Shown: positions 34,800 to 43,479, numbered from the stretch's first letter. The stretch is 64,000 nt of DNA from an uncultured Collinsella sp. (GCA_900757495.1 CAAENX010000019.1:36020-100019); one strand, 5' to 3'. The notes: generated by a model from the sequence alone, not told the origin. Numbers and translations: made by a program.

Positions 34800-35091
34800 G
34801 AACGCTTTTTGTGGTTACATCCACAGTGCACGCTCCAAGGGTGTCAGAGGCTGTCACGAATACGCCGCAGCCCGGCAGGCAGGCGCGGCGCACATGACAA
34901 TAATCATACCTGTTGGTAAAAAAGTTACCACGCCCAGAGTGCCAAATGTTGAGCAACAAAATTAAATCCGGTTAACGGTCATTTTCGCAGCTTAGAAACT
35001 TTAACGAGGCCGCCCCAAATCACACTTGCCAGACAACCGCGCTTACGAATGCAGGCACGTACACGCCCAACATCACCCTCCGCTATATTCA
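34800..35091. other. Upstream region of the BREX operon
   Basis: Contains, on the minus strand, a GGTAA/TTACC inverted repeat near 34915-34932 and a TATGAT hexamer near 34905 that could be a -10 element for brxA, but with a poor -35. The region is AT-richer than the flanks. No convincing gene is present. Confidence 0.4.
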
Positions 35092-35119
35092 ACATAGAGT
35101 TATACATATGCTTCTATGT
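35092..35119. promoter_or_regulatory. Palindromic operator candidate before the antitoxin-like gene
   Basis: ACATAGA (35092-35098) and TCTATGT (35113-35119) form an inverted repeat just before the AAGGAG site of the next gene, in the position of a self-repressor site. An AT-rich CTATATT hexamer lies at 35082-35088. Confidence 0.5.
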
Positions 35120-35131
35120 AAGGAGTTTCGT

Positions 35132-35320
35132 ATGCCTGTCGTAAAGTCTATTTCTGATCAGACGCGCGCACTAACTACCATTCAGGAACGCGAAAATCAC
35201 ATTCAACGTGCCATCGCTCGTGGCTACGACGACCTCACCAACGGTCGCGTACGCCCCTGGAAACAAGCGAAGGCCGAGGCGGATCGGATGCGAGCCTCGA
35301 GACAGCCCTCCCCCATGTAA
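35132..35320 (+). CDS. Antitoxin-like small protein, no visible toxin
   Basis: A 62-residue protein (opening PVVKSISDQTRALTTIQERE, ending DRMRASRQPSPM) with a mixed-charge, helical pattern and the stretch GRVRPWKQAKAEADRMR near the C-terminus. This resembles RelB/DinJ-like or Phd-like antitoxins, whose C-terminal tail binds a toxin. The ATG at 35132 has AAGGAG 6 bases upstream, and the palindrome at 35092-35119 fits self-repression. No toxin gene follows; serC begins 115 bases later. It may be an orphan antitoxin, an anti-toxin against mobile elements, or an unrelated regulator. The family call is tentative. Confidence 0.6.
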   Translation: MPVVKSISDQTRALTTIQERENHIQRAIARGYDDLTNGRVRPWKQAKAEADRMRASRQPSPM

Positions 35321-35435
35321 CCATCCTGTAAATCATAGCGGCGTAGTCGAGTTTTACCGTGATGCGGTCGCGCCTGGCGCTCCACTGTGCTAAAGTATCC
35401 CGAACGTTCAAACGACTATAAGGGGGACCTAGAAG

Positions 35436-36560
35436 ATGGCACGTGTGCACAACTTCTCAGCTGGCCCGGCCGCGCTGCCTACAAGCGTGCTCGCCGAGAT
35501 CGCCGACGAGATGATGGACTACCGCGGTTGCGGCATGTCCGTGCTCGAGATGAGCCATCGATCTAGCATGTACCAGCAGATCATCGACGACGCCGAGGCA
35601 ACCCTGCGCCGCCTGCTGAGCATCCCCGACAACTACCGTGTCCTGTTTTTACAGGGCGGCGCCACGCTACAGTTTGCGGGCATTCCCATGAACCTCATGC
35701 GCCGCGGCCGCGCCGGCTACGTCGTTACCGGCAACTTTGCCAACAAGGCGTACAAAGAGGCCGCCAAGTACGGTGAGGCCGTGCTGCTCGCGAGCTCCGA
35801 GGACACCAACTTCGACCGCATTCCCTACATGGCCGACGTCAACGCACGCATTGCCGCCGAGGCCGCGGGCGAAGGCCTCGACTACGTCTACATCTGCCAG
35901 AACAACACCATCTTTGGCACCATGTACCACGAGCTGCCCGATTGTGGCGATGCGCCGCTGGTCGCCGATGTCTCGAGCTGCTTTTTGTCGCAACCGCTCG
36001 ACGTTGAGCGCTACGGGCTCATTTACGCCGGCGCTCAGAAAAACGCCGGCGCCGCGGGCGTCACCGTGGTTATCGTGCGCGACGACCTGATCGCCGACGG
36101 TCCAGCCTTTGCGCAGACGCCGCAGTACATGGACCTTAAGACCCAGGCCGCCAAGGGTTCCATGCTCAACACGCCCAACACCTTTGGCATCTACGTGTGC
36201 GGCAAGGTGTTCCATTGGGTAGAGCAGACCGGCGGACTTGCCGCCATGGCCGAGCGCAACTGGGCCAAGGCCAACCTGCTCTACGACCTGCTCAAGAACA
36301 GCAAACTATTCCACGGCACCGTGCAGACAGACAGTCGCTCCATCGCCAACGTCACCTTCCGTACCGGCGATGCCGAACTCGACGCGGCCTTTGTTGCGGG
36401 CGCGGCAGAGCACCAGATCCAAAACGTCAAGGGCCATCGCCTGGTGGGCGGCATGCGCGCCAGCGTGTACAACGCCGTCACCATGGAGGACGTGCAGGCG
36501 CTGGCCACGTACATGAAGGACTTCGAAGCGCAGCATAGTTTGAGCCCGCGATCTAACTAG
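35436..36560 (+). CDS. serC: Phosphoserine aminotransferase
   Basis: The PLP enzyme that converts 3-phosphohydroxypyruvate and glutamate to O-phosphoserine in serine synthesis (and acts in PLP synthesis in some bacteria). The 374 residues are normal. Signatures: the opening HNFSAGPAALPTSVL, the phosphate/PLP region LFLQGGATLQFAGIP, VADVSSCFLSQPLDV, and the lysine-bearing YAGAQKNAGAAGVTVVIV with the PLP lysine. A GGGGGA site precedes the ATG. serA follows 69 bases downstream on the same strand, so the two catalyse consecutive steps as one operon. No serB is seen. Confidence 0.95.
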   Translation: MARVHNFSAGPAALPTSVLAEIADEMMDYRGCGMSVLEMSHRSSMYQQIIDDAEATLRRLLSIPDNYRVLFLQGGATLQFAGIPMNLMRRGRAGYVVTGNFANKAYKEAAKYGEAVLLASSEDTNFDRIPYMADVNARIAAEAAGEGLDYVYICQNNTIFGTMYHELPDCGDAPLVADVSSCFLSQPLDVERYGLIYAGAQKNAGAAGVTVVIVRDDLIADGPAFAQTPQYMDLKTQAAKGSMLNTPNTFGIYVCGKVFHWVEQTGGLAAMAERNWAKANLLYDLLKNSKLFHGTVQTDSRSIANVTFRTGDAELDAAFVAGAAEHQIQNVKGHRLVGGMRASVYNAVTMEDVQALATYMKDFEAQHSLSPRSN

Positions 36561-36629
36561 CCCGCAACGAGCGGGCCGACCAGCCACTTCAAACCACTTG
36601 TTTTAAACAAACCTGCTAAGGAGTTTTCC

Positions 36630-37793
36630 ATGCGCAAGATCAAGACCATCGACGACATCACCAAAGACGGCGAAGTCGAGTTTGGCGAGGGCTACGAGTT
36701 TGTAAGCACCGCCGAGGAGGCCGACGCGATCCTGATGCGCTCGACCGACCTGCACGGCTACGAACTGCCCGAGGGCATTCGCGCCATCGCCCGCTGCGGC
36801 GCCGGCGTCAACAACATCCCCGTCGAGGAGTACGCCAAGAAGGGCGTCGTCGTCTTTAACTCCCCCGGCGCCAACAGCAACGCCGTCAAGGAGCTCGTCC
36901 TGAGCATGCTGGTGCTCTCGAGCCGCGGCGTGGTGCAGTCGATGAACTGGGTGCGCGACAACGCCGACGATCCCGAGATTCAGGTCGACGCCGAGAAGGC
37001 CAAGAAGGCATTTGTGGGCCGCGAGCTCAAGGGCAAGCGCATCGGCGTCATCGGCCTGGGCAACGTGGGCTCCAAGGTCGCCAACGCCTGCGTCGACCTG
37101 GGTATGGACGTCTACGGCTACGATCCGTTCATTTCCGTCGAGCACGCGTGGGTGCTGAGCCGCGAGGTGCAGCGCGTGGGCACGCTCGAGGATCTGTGCC
37201 GCGGCTGCGACTACCTCACCGTGCACGTGCCCAGCAAGGCCGATACCATCGGCATGATCAGCACCGAGCAGATCGACCTGCTGGCCCCGGACGCCGTGCT
37301 CATCAACTACGCGCGCGAGACCATCATTGACGAGGACGCCGTCGACGCCGCCCTGCGCGCGGGCAAGCTCAGCTGGTTTAGCTGCGACTTTGCCACGCCC
37401 AAGACCGTCAAGATGCCCAACACGTTTATCACCACGCATTCGGGCGCCGGCACCGGCGAGGCCGAGGCCAACTGCGCCGACATGGCCATCAGCGAGCTCA
37501 AGGATTACCTGGAAAACGGCAACATCGCGCACAGCGTCAACTACCCCGCCTGCAGCATGGGCAAGGCGCGCGCCGCAAGCCGCATTGCCTGCCTGCATGC
37601 CAACGTGCCCAACATGATCGGCCAGATCACGGCCATTCTCGCCAAGGACAACGCCAACGTGCAGCGCATGAACAACGAGTCCGCTGGCGAGAACGCCTAC
37701 ACCATGTTCGACACCGATGAGCACCTGGACGGCAGCACGATCGAGGCGCTCAAGCAGATTCCGTCGATGTATCGCGTGCGTGTGATCAAATAG
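36630..37793 (+). CDS. serA: D-3-phosphoglycerate dehydrogenase
   Basis: Oxidises 3-phosphoglycerate to 3-phosphohydroxypyruvate with NAD, the committed step of serine synthesis. The 387 residues have a split catalytic domain, a Rossmann domain with GVIGLGNVGSKVA, and a C-terminal ACT domain (about 315-387, ANVPNMIGQITAILAKDNANV) that could bind serine. The catalytic arginine (INYARETIIDEDA), glutamate and histidine (FITTHSGAGTGEAE) are present. The length matches the short SerA type without the intervening domain. AAGGAG precedes the ATG. Feedback control by serine is a family property, not shown here. A strong terminator follows. Confidence 0.93.
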   Translation: MRKIKTIDDITKDGEVEFGEGYEFVSTAEEADAILMRSTDLHGYELPEGIRAIARCGAGVNNIPVEEYAKKGVVVFNSPGANSNAVKELVLSMLVLSSRGVVQSMNWVRDNADDPEIQVDAEKAKKAFVGRELKGKRIGVIGLGNVGSKVANACVDLGMDVYGYDPFISVEHAWVLSREVQRVGTLEDLCRGCDYLTVHVPSKADTIGMISTEQIDLLAPDAVLINYARETIIDEDAVDAALRAGKLSWFSCDFATPKTVKMPNTFITTHSGAGTGEAEANCADMAISELKDYLENGNIAHSVNYPACSMGKARAASRIACLHANVPNMIGQITAILAKDNANVQRMNNESAGENAYTMFDTDEHLDGSTIEALKQIPSMYRVRVIK

Positions 37794-37832
37794 CGCCGGC
37801 ACCAAGCCTGCCAGGAAGACCATGAAGCCCAT

Positions 37833-37863
37833 TCGGCCCCCGTTTTCACGAAACGGGGGCCGA
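37833..37863 (+). terminator. serC-serA operon terminator
   Basis: TCGGCCCCCGTTT and AAACGGGGGCCGA form a perfect 13-bp stem around TCACG, followed by TTTCGTT, 39 bases after the serA stop. Confidence 0.8.
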
Positions 37864-37901
37864 TTTCGTTGCTCCGGCTGGTTTTGAAAATGCTACCCAG
37901 G

Positions 37902-38048
37902 ACAAGTTTTTTCGGATAATCGACAGTCATACCCAAATCACCGAGCACACCTGCTTTGATAAGCAGCTTTATCAGGGAATTTAGTAGGTAGTAATTGATC
38001 TCTGTATACCACGTCCAAGTTGACTGTCGATTTTCCGAAACAACTTGT
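37902..38048. repeat. 147-bp element with 28-bp terminal inverted repeats
   Basis: Arms 37902-37929 (ACAAGTTTTTTCGGAT then AATCGACAGTCA) and 38021-38048 match as inverse complements at 26 of 28 bases. The 91-base interior is AT-rich, non-coding and contains CTGCTTTGATAAGCAG, itself a small hairpin. The size and ends resemble a miniature inverted-repeat transposable element. No clean target duplication is visible. It fills the gap between serA and the nuclease-like gene. Confidence 0.7.
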
Positions 38049-38142
38049 TATGGATAGCATTTTTAAATTTCTTCCAAGGCGAAACTGAAGCCTTTTTCGC
38101 GACCAAAACTCTAGTTCACGCGACCGTTTTCCACCTGCACGA

Positions 38143-39192
38143 CTACATTCCCGCCCAATCAATAAAAACCTCCTCACGAAGCCGCCGTTCAAGCTCCTGC
38201 TGCCGCTGCGTCTTGTCTTTCAGCGGCGCATCGAGATAGGACATGATGAGTTCCATCACCACGCGGAAGGCATCGGAGTCGGCCAGCTGGCCATAGGTCA
38301 TCAAAACGACGGGATATCCCATCGCTTGCAAGGCCGTCGTTCGATCGGAGTCCGAGATCTTGGATTCTATGGATCCGTGAATTGCTTTACCCTGACATTC
38401 AACCAGGCACTCTCGGCTGCCGTCCTTATTTGACAGCAAGATATCGGCGTAGCGCCTATCAAGCCCCGAAATCAGGCGGGCGCTGCGCGTCATACGGATC
38501 TCGACGTTATTGGTAAGGCGCAGCCCTTCGCCTCCGCGCAACCTCGTAAGGCCAAACAGCATCGAAGCCTGGACCTCGAGCGGCGATGCTGCCACTCCCG
38601 TAATGCATTTCGCGGCTCGTATGAACGATTTAGCGCCGCGGAGCCCCGGGATCTTATCGACGTACTCGGTAAGTTCAGAGAGCTCAATCAAGGGAGGTCG
38701 TTTCCGCAAGTCTGTTGGATTCCCCGAGGTATCCTTTACGTTTTCCCAGCCCGACCGTGCGTCACCCCACCGGCCCCCGTATGCCTGCTCAAGTGCCGAC
38801 TTTACCTGAGGCGCAATCTTGCACACGGCAAAGGTGCCGCACATCTCATACATGCACATAATCAGACGCTCGTTTGAGACCGAGGAAGCCAGGGACAGCA
38901 GGGTAAAGAGCGGAGACGCGACATCGAGGCCAAACCCTGTCTGCCGCACGGAGCCAAACGGCCTCTCCCCGTTCCAAACATGCCTGACAATGCGATCGCC
39001 CTTACGTCCGCAGCTGCCCTGCGCCAAAACGTGTAACGGGGTGCCCAGGAATTGCGCGACGAGCGGATGCTCGCAAAGGCGCTCCCTGCGCGGATCGTCC
39101 GCAGAATCGGGCAGGTCCGGCATTATCGCCAAGACCTGTGGAGGTATCCGGTGATACCGGAAGGCAGATATGTCGCACAGCATGTCGTCCAT
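38143..39192 (-). CDS. DUF559/Vsr-like PD-(D/E)XK domain protein, paralogue 1
   Basis: A 349-residue protein of a Coriobacteriia-type family. The N-terminal 150 residues (CDISAFRYHRIPPQVLAIMP, FTLLSLASSVSNERLIMCMYEMCGTF) recall the AbiEi-type N-terminal region. The C-terminal half has a nuclease-like core: the helix SPLEVQASMLFGL with Glu, YADILLSNKDGSRECLVECQGK with D and ExxGK, then SDRTTALQAMGYPVVLMTYG. This matches the order E, D, E-x-K of PD-(D/E)XK enzymes such as DUF559/Vsr. No clear Shine-Dalgarno sequence exists; starts at 39192, 39183 or a TTG at 39240 are possible. A homologue lies at 47158-48348. Function is unknown; defence or DNA processing is inferred. Confidence 0.7.
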   Translation of the reverse strand: MDDMLCDISAFRYHRIPPQVLAIMPDLPDSADDPRRERLCEHPLVAQFLGTPLHVLAQGSCGRKGDRIVRHVWNGERPFGSVRQTGFGLDVASPLFTLLSLASSVSNERLIMCMYEMCGTFAVCKIAPQVKSALEQAYGGRWGDARSGWENVKDTSGNPTDLRKRPPLIELSELTEYVDKIPGLRGAKSFIRAAKCITGVAASPLEVQASMLFGLTRLRGGEGLRLTNNVEIRMTRSARLISGLDRRYADILLSNKDGSRECLVECQGKAIHGSIESKISDSDRTTALQAMGYPVVLMTYGQLADSDAFRVVMELIMSYLDAPLKDKTQRQQELERRLREEVFIDWAGM

Positions 39193-39346
39193 AAAGGCTA
39201 CGTACCCACCGCGCCGTTTGTGAACCCGCTCGGACGGCAAACGCGCTGGCTCGGCCTGCGAACGGTAAATACTGCTGCGCGCACGTCACGAATCTCTCGG
39301 GAGGCTTACAATCGGTTTGGAAAGCAGACTGATTGTGAGGTTGCAT

Positions 39347-40567
39347 ATGGTTGATGAGGACTTTGCCTGGCGGCTTGCGCAGGAGCTTGTGCGGATTGAC
39401 AGCTCAGACCCGGGCGCGTATGAGGATGAAATTGAGCGGTATATCAAAGCGCTGGTTGAGGAACGGCTGGCACGGTTGAACCACCCGACACTCGATGCCA
39501 TACGGGTTGAGGAGCTTGAGGTGCTCCCCGGACGCCGCAACCTTATGATCACCGTGCCCGGTTTGAGCGACGAGCCACGGCTCGTCTACATCTGCCACAT
39601 GGATACCGTCACCTTGGGCGACGGCTGGGACGCGGACATCGCACCGCTTGGGGCAGTTGTGCGCAACGACAAGCTCTATGGCCGGGGCGCCTGCGACATG
39701 AAGGGCGGCCTGGCCTGCGCCATTGCCGCACTGGTCCATACGCTCGAGCGCGTGGCGGCGGATGGCGCGCTGCCCCGCCGCGGCTTTTCGCTCATCTGCT
39801 CGGTCGACGAAGAGGACTTTATGCGCGGCTCCGAGGCCGCCATCGATGCCGGATGGGTATGCTCGCGCGAATGGGTGCTGGATACCGAGCCCACCGACAG
39901 ACAGATTCAGGTAGCGCACAAGGGGCGCACGTGGTTCGAGATTGAAATGGCTGGCGTGACGGCGCATGCGAGCCAGCCCTGGAAGGGCGCGGATGCCGTC
40001 GCCGCCATGGCCGAGGTCGTCTGCGCGTTACGCCGCGCGTTCATGGCGCTGCCCGTACACGATGAGCTGGGGCCATCGACCATCACGTTTGGACAGATCG
40101 AGGGTGGCTACCGTCCCTATGTCGTGCCCGATCACGCCAAGGTCTGGGTCGATATGCGCCTGACCCCGCCGACCGATACGGCCACCGTGACGCGCATGGT
40201 AGAGCAGGCCATCGCCGTCGCCGAGGCCGCGGTCCCCGGCTGCCATGGCAGCTATACCGTGACAGGCGACCGCCCCGCCATCGAGCGCGACCCGAACTCT
40301 CCCCTTCTGGCTGCACTCAAGCATGCCGCCGACAGCGTTACGGGCATGGACACGGCCGTCGGCTTCTTTACCGGCTACACCGACACTGCCGTCATTGCCG
40401 GCAAGACGGGTAACCGCAACTGCATGAGCTATGGCCCAGGCTCGCTCGCGCTCGCGCACAAGCCCAACGAATATGTGCCCCATGCCGATATCGTTCGCTG
40501 CCAAAACGTGCTCATCGCGCTCGCCGACAACACGCTCTGGGACGCATGCGGCCAAGTTGGGGCATAA
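39347..40567 (+). CDS. M20 family metallopeptidase (ArgE/DapE-like)
   Basis: A 406-residue zinc-dependent hydrolase. The metal ligands are seen in order: ICHMDTV (His, Asp), GRGACDMKGGLA (Asp with DMKGG), SVDEEDFMRGSEA (the Glu-Glu pair) and DTEPTD; the dimerisation lid domain carries VTAHASQPWKGADAV, and the last ligand histidine is probably AHKPNEYV. Such enzymes remove acyl groups from amino acids or cleave small peptides; the exact substrate is not clear. The ATG at 39347 follows GAGG by 7 bases; an upstream TTG at 39317 has no site. The next gene follows after 39 bases. Confidence 0.88.
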   Translation: MVDEDFAWRLAQELVRIDSSDPGAYEDEIERYIKALVEERLARLNHPTLDAIRVEELEVLPGRRNLMITVPGLSDEPRLVYICHMDTVTLGDGWDADIAPLGAVVRNDKLYGRGACDMKGGLACAIAALVHTLERVAADGALPRRGFSLICSVDEEDFMRGSEAAIDAGWVCSREWVLDTEPTDRQIQVAHKGRTWFEIEMAGVTAHASQPWKGADAVAAMAEVVCALRRAFMALPVHDELGPSTITFGQIEGGYRPYVVPDHAKVWVDMRLTPPTDTATVTRMVEQAIAVAEAAVPGCHGSYTVTGDRPAIERDPNSPLLAALKHAADSVTGMDTAVGFFTGYTDTAVIAGKTGNRNCMSYGPGSLALAHKPNEYVPHADIVRCQNVLIALADNTLWDACGQVGA

Positions 40568-40606
40568 TAAGCCGCGAACAAACCGATTCGCGCGTTAGGA
40601 CCGCCC

Positions 40607-41290
40607 ATGAAAGCTCTTCCGTTTCCCTGCATCCGCCCGGCTCAGGACCGCGTGCTCGAAGCGCTGCCTGCAATGGGCAGCATCCTGAACGGCAACGATG
40701 CTCTGCGCGGAGCCATTGCCGATGGCCTGATGCTCAAGGATCCAGGCGCGGCGTATTACGTGTACGAATGCTCGGGTGAGCCGGGTCGTGTGACGGGCGT
40801 CGTGGCGATTTGCCCGACGAGTGTATTTGCGGGCGGCAAGGGCGATGCCAGCGCTGACGTGGCCGCCGCTGCGCACGCGATCGCCGAACTCAAAGTTCAG
40901 CCTCGTCCCGTGTCGCTCGCTTACGAGGCCTCGCCCGTCATGGATATCATCCTGGGCGCCGCCAAAGAGGGTGCGTCGCTCTACGCCGTCACCGACCCCA
41001 CCGGCATTACGCATCGCGTATGGGAAGTCAAGCGCGAGGACGCTGTTGCCGCCATCCGAGCCATGCTCGACCAGGCACCGGAGCCGACGCCGGCAGACGA
41101 CCCCACCTACGCTGCCGCGCTGGCAGGGGCGGCGCAGCTCCTAGCAGACGACGCCCGCACAGTCGGCACCTACACGGGCAAAGAGCCGTTCAACTTTACC
41201 GTTGCCGCGCTGTTCCCCACCGCGCAGGTCAGCGGCGGCGCGCCGCAGGTTCCAACGGGCCTGCTCACTCACCAAATCGCGCGGTTCTAA
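40607..41290 (+). CDS. Short DUF1015-like protein
   Basis: A 227-residue protein that resembles part of DUF1015: IRPAQDRVLEALPAM at the start, DPGAAYYVYECSGEPGRVTGVVAICP in the middle and TDPTGITHRVWEV later. Typical DUF1015 proteins are about 400 residues, so this version is about half length and divergent. The conserved histidine-rich loop of the longer proteins is not evident. Function of the family is unknown. It follows the M20 peptidase on the same strand by 39 bases and converges, two bases apart, with a histidine phosphatase gene. Confidence 0.6.
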   Translation: MKALPFPCIRPAQDRVLEALPAMGSILNGNDALRGAIADGLMLKDPGAAYYVYECSGEPGRVTGVVAICPTSVFAGGKGDASADVAAAAHAIAELKVQPRPVSLAYEASPVMDIILGAAKEGASLYAVTDPTGITHRVWEVKREDAVAAIRAMLDQAPEPTPADDPTYAAALAGAAQLLADDARTVGTYTGKEPFNFTVAALFPTAQVSGGAPQVPTGLLTHQIARF

Positions 41291-41292
41291 CA

Positions 41293-41928
41293 CTACCCGC
41301 GCTGCGGGCCTGCTGCCGCCACGAGCGGCTCAAGCCCCAGCTCGCGCGCGTAATCCTCCTGCGTAAAGATCTCAACCAGTTCAAACGTATCCGTCGCATC
41401 ATCAAACGCAAAGTGCAGCACCGAGCAATTGCCCGGAACGCGGTCGCGCTCGTCTGCCGCCGCGCCCTTCACGTGATCCATAAACTCCTTGATAGCCGAG
41501 CCATGGCTTACCGCGAGCACGCACGTATGGTCCGGACGCTGCATAAGCTCGGTCAACGTCGCCACCATGCGCTCGCGCACCTGCATCTGGCCCTCGCCGC
41601 CAAACTGGCAATAGAAGTCGCGCCACGGGCGCTCGGGCATAAGCATCACGCGCTCGGCCTCAAAGTCGCCAAAGAACCACTCGCGCAGGCCATCAAGGCG
41701 CTCATACGCCAAGCCCGGCCACAAGTTGGCGATAGTCTGCTCGGTGCGATGAAGTGTAGAGGTATAAGCATGATCGGGCTCAATGCCGCGCGCACGCAAG
41801 AACATGCCGGCACGCGCCGCCTGGTCGCATCCCAGCTGCGTAAGCGGCGAGTCACTCCAGCCCTGAATAATGCGCTTGAGGTTAAATATCGTCTGTCCAT
41901 GACGGACCAGATACAGGTCTTTATTCAT
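41293..41928 (-). CDS. Histidine phosphatase family protein, copy A
   Basis: A 211-residue phosphoglycerate-mutase-like phosphatase. The catalytic RHG motif is in LYLVRHGQTIFNLKRIIQGWSDSPLTQLG, a second conserved Glu in GLREWFFGDFE and the second active-site histidine in VLAVSHGSAIKEFM. The family includes phosphatases for small sugars and nucleotides; the substrate is not known. It is a tandem paralogue of the gene at 41950-42489, only 21 bases upstream, with the same motifs, which suggests local duplication and co-expression. Confidence 0.88.
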   Translation of the reverse strand: MNKDLYLVRHGQTIFNLKRIIQGWSDSPLTQLGCDQAARAGMFLRARGIEPDHAYTSTLHRTEQTIANLWPGLAYERLDGLREWFFGDFEAERVMLMPERPWRDFYCQFGGEGQMQVRERMVATLTELMQRPDHTCVLAVSHGSAIKEFMDHVKGAAADERDRVPGNCSVLHFAFDDATDTFELVEIFTQEDYARELGLEPLVAAAGPQRG

Positions 41929-41949
41929 AGGGGGTCCTTTCGTTTGTTA

Positions 41950-42489
41950 TCAACCCAAGAGCGAAAACGCCCCGTCGCAATAGCCAAAATGAAGCGCGGC
42001 ACCGTTGTCGGGCTGCTCTCCCCCGCCAATCACGCATCTAAGAAACTCCTGGCAGGCTGAGCCGTGGGAGACGGCCAGCACGCAGTCGTGCTGCGGCTGG
42101 GCCATGATGCGGGACAGCGCCGCGACCATACGTGCGCGAAGCTCACTTTCCGACTCGCCACCAAAGGCAACCGGATAATCGCCCCAGGGTTGCGCCGGCA
42201 TCTCGCGGTTTGATGTGCCCTCCAACGAACCCAAATGCCACTCGCGCAGGTCATCGACCAGCTCTATGGAACGACCCTCGCCAACGATAATCTTTGCCGT
42301 GTGGAGCGCCCGCCCCAGCGGCGACGAATACACATGGTCAAAGGTCATGCCGCGGTCCTCGAACGCCGCGCGCGTCGCCAGCGCCTGCTCGCGCCCGCGC
42401 GCCGTGAGCGGCGAATCGTGCCAGCCCTGCAAAATGTTCTTCACATTGAGCTCGGTCTGCCCATGCCGCACCAAATACAGATCGGCCAC
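41950..42489 (-). CDS. Histidine phosphatase family protein, copy B
   Basis: A 179-residue paralogue of the next gene. LYLVRHGQTELNVKNILQGWHDSPLTARG holds the RHG motif; DLREWHLGSLEGTSNR and VLAVSHGSACQEFLR give the other active-site residues. It is shorter at the C-terminus than copy A. It begins the two-gene unit and is preceded by repeat copy 5. Broad sugar-phosphate phosphatase activity is likely but unproven. Confidence 0.88.
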   Translation of the reverse strand: MADLYLVRHGQTELNVKNILQGWHDSPLTARGREQALATRAAFEDRGMTFDHVYSSPLGRALHTAKIIVGEGRSIELVDDLREWHLGSLEGTSNREMPAQPWGDYPVAFGGESESELRARMVAALSRIMAQPQHDCVLAVSHGSACQEFLRCVIGGGEQPDNGAALHFGYCDGAFSLLG

Positions 42490-42503
42490 ACGTCCTCCCC
42501 TCG

Positions 42504-42542
42504 CACCACCACAAAGGGGACAGGCACCTTTGTGGTGGTTTT
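42504..42542. repeat. CCACCACAAAGG palindromic repeat, copy 5
   Basis: ACCACCACAAAGGGGACAGG then CACCTTTGTGGTGGTTTT, same orientation as copies 1-3. It lies between the phosphatase pair and the nitroreductase gene. Confidence 0.85.
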
Positions 42543-42572
42543 GTCGCCGAATCGCACCGCAACGACGCGCAA

Positions 42573-43244
42573 CTACAGCAGCACGTCGGCAAGCGAACGC
42601 TTGGGCACGTGATGCATCTGCGCCTCATCGCGCCAGTAATTGATAGAGCCATCCGGGTTGGAGTCGATCGCGTCGATCACCTGTGTCTCGGCTGGCACGC
42701 CAAAGGCCATGATCAACTTGAGCTCAAACTTGACGCCATCGAGCCCCATGGCATCGATCGCGTGGGGCGTAAAGGCCTTGAACATGCAGGCTGCCACCTC
42801 GGGCGTTGCGCTGCGGGCGGCGAGCATCATCGTCTGCACGGCAATACCCGTGTCGACCTCGGTAATGGGAGCGGCAGGCTTGCCCGGAACGGCGCGCTCG
42901 GCCAAAATCGCGATGTAGCCGGTCGGGCGCTCGCCCTCGGCAGGACCCGGCCAATCCTTAAGCGCGCCGGCCCATGCAAGCTCGTCAAATACGCGCGCGC
43001 AATCCTCGGCACCGCTCACCACATGAAAGCGAAGACGTTGAGCATTGGCGCCACACGGGGTCAGGTGCGCAAGCTCCGCCAGCTCAAGCAAAAACTCACG
43101 CGGCACGCGCATGGACTCGTCAAATCGGCGGCACGTGCGGGCGCGGCGGACCAGCGCGTCAAACGCGTCCAAGCCGAGCTTTTCGCAACCCTGCTTTGCC
43201 ATCGACTCAGCGCTTACCGGCGCCGCGGGAACTGCTTCGTTCAT
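42573..43244 (-). CDS. Nitroreductase family flavoprotein
   Basis: A 223-residue FMN-dependent oxidoreductase. ARTCRRFDESMRVPREFLLEL is the usual FMN-contact opening (RxSxRxF-like), LTPCGANAQRLRFHVV matches the conserved P-x-NxQPw region, and VDTGIAVQTMMLAARS is the dimer-interface helix. Such proteins reduce nitro groups, quinones or other acceptors with NAD(P)H. The ATG at 43244 has a GGGGGG run 5 bases upstream. It stands alone, divergent from the HdeD-like gene. Confidence 0.85.
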   Translation of the reverse strand: MNEAVPAAPVSAESMAKQGCEKLGLDAFDALVRRARTCRRFDESMRVPREFLLELAELAHLTPCGANAQRLRFHVVSGAEDCARVFDELAWAGALKDWPGPAEGERPTGYIAILAERAVPGKPAAPITEVDTGIAVQTMMLAARSATPEVAACMFKAFTPHAIDAMGLDGVKFELKLIMAFGVPAETQVIDAIDSNPDGSINYWRDEAQMHHVPKRSLADVLL

Positions 43245-43479
43245 AAGACCCCCCAAATAAAAGCCAATTGTTCTTAAGAAAATCTAACCTAAAACGTAGG
43301 CAATAACGAACAGAGGCGCAATGTTCCACATCTGTTGAATATTCCATATCCAAACGGGAACAAAGATAACAATTCGGGAAGGTAAGGCTCCCATTCGCCC
43401 TTCCCGTCCCACACGGCGGCGCCCTTGGGCGATACTGGTTGCAAGAGCTACGGCTCACGCCGCACGGAAAGGAGACATC

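Noticed and set aside
17796..35435. The BREX region as an integrated prophage or integrative element
   Set aside because: No integrase, structural phage gene, tRNA border or direct repeat was found at the edges.
35321..35435. A toxin gene partnered with the antitoxin-like gene
   Set aside because: Only 115 bases lie before serC and no open frame of useful size with a ribosome-binding site is present.
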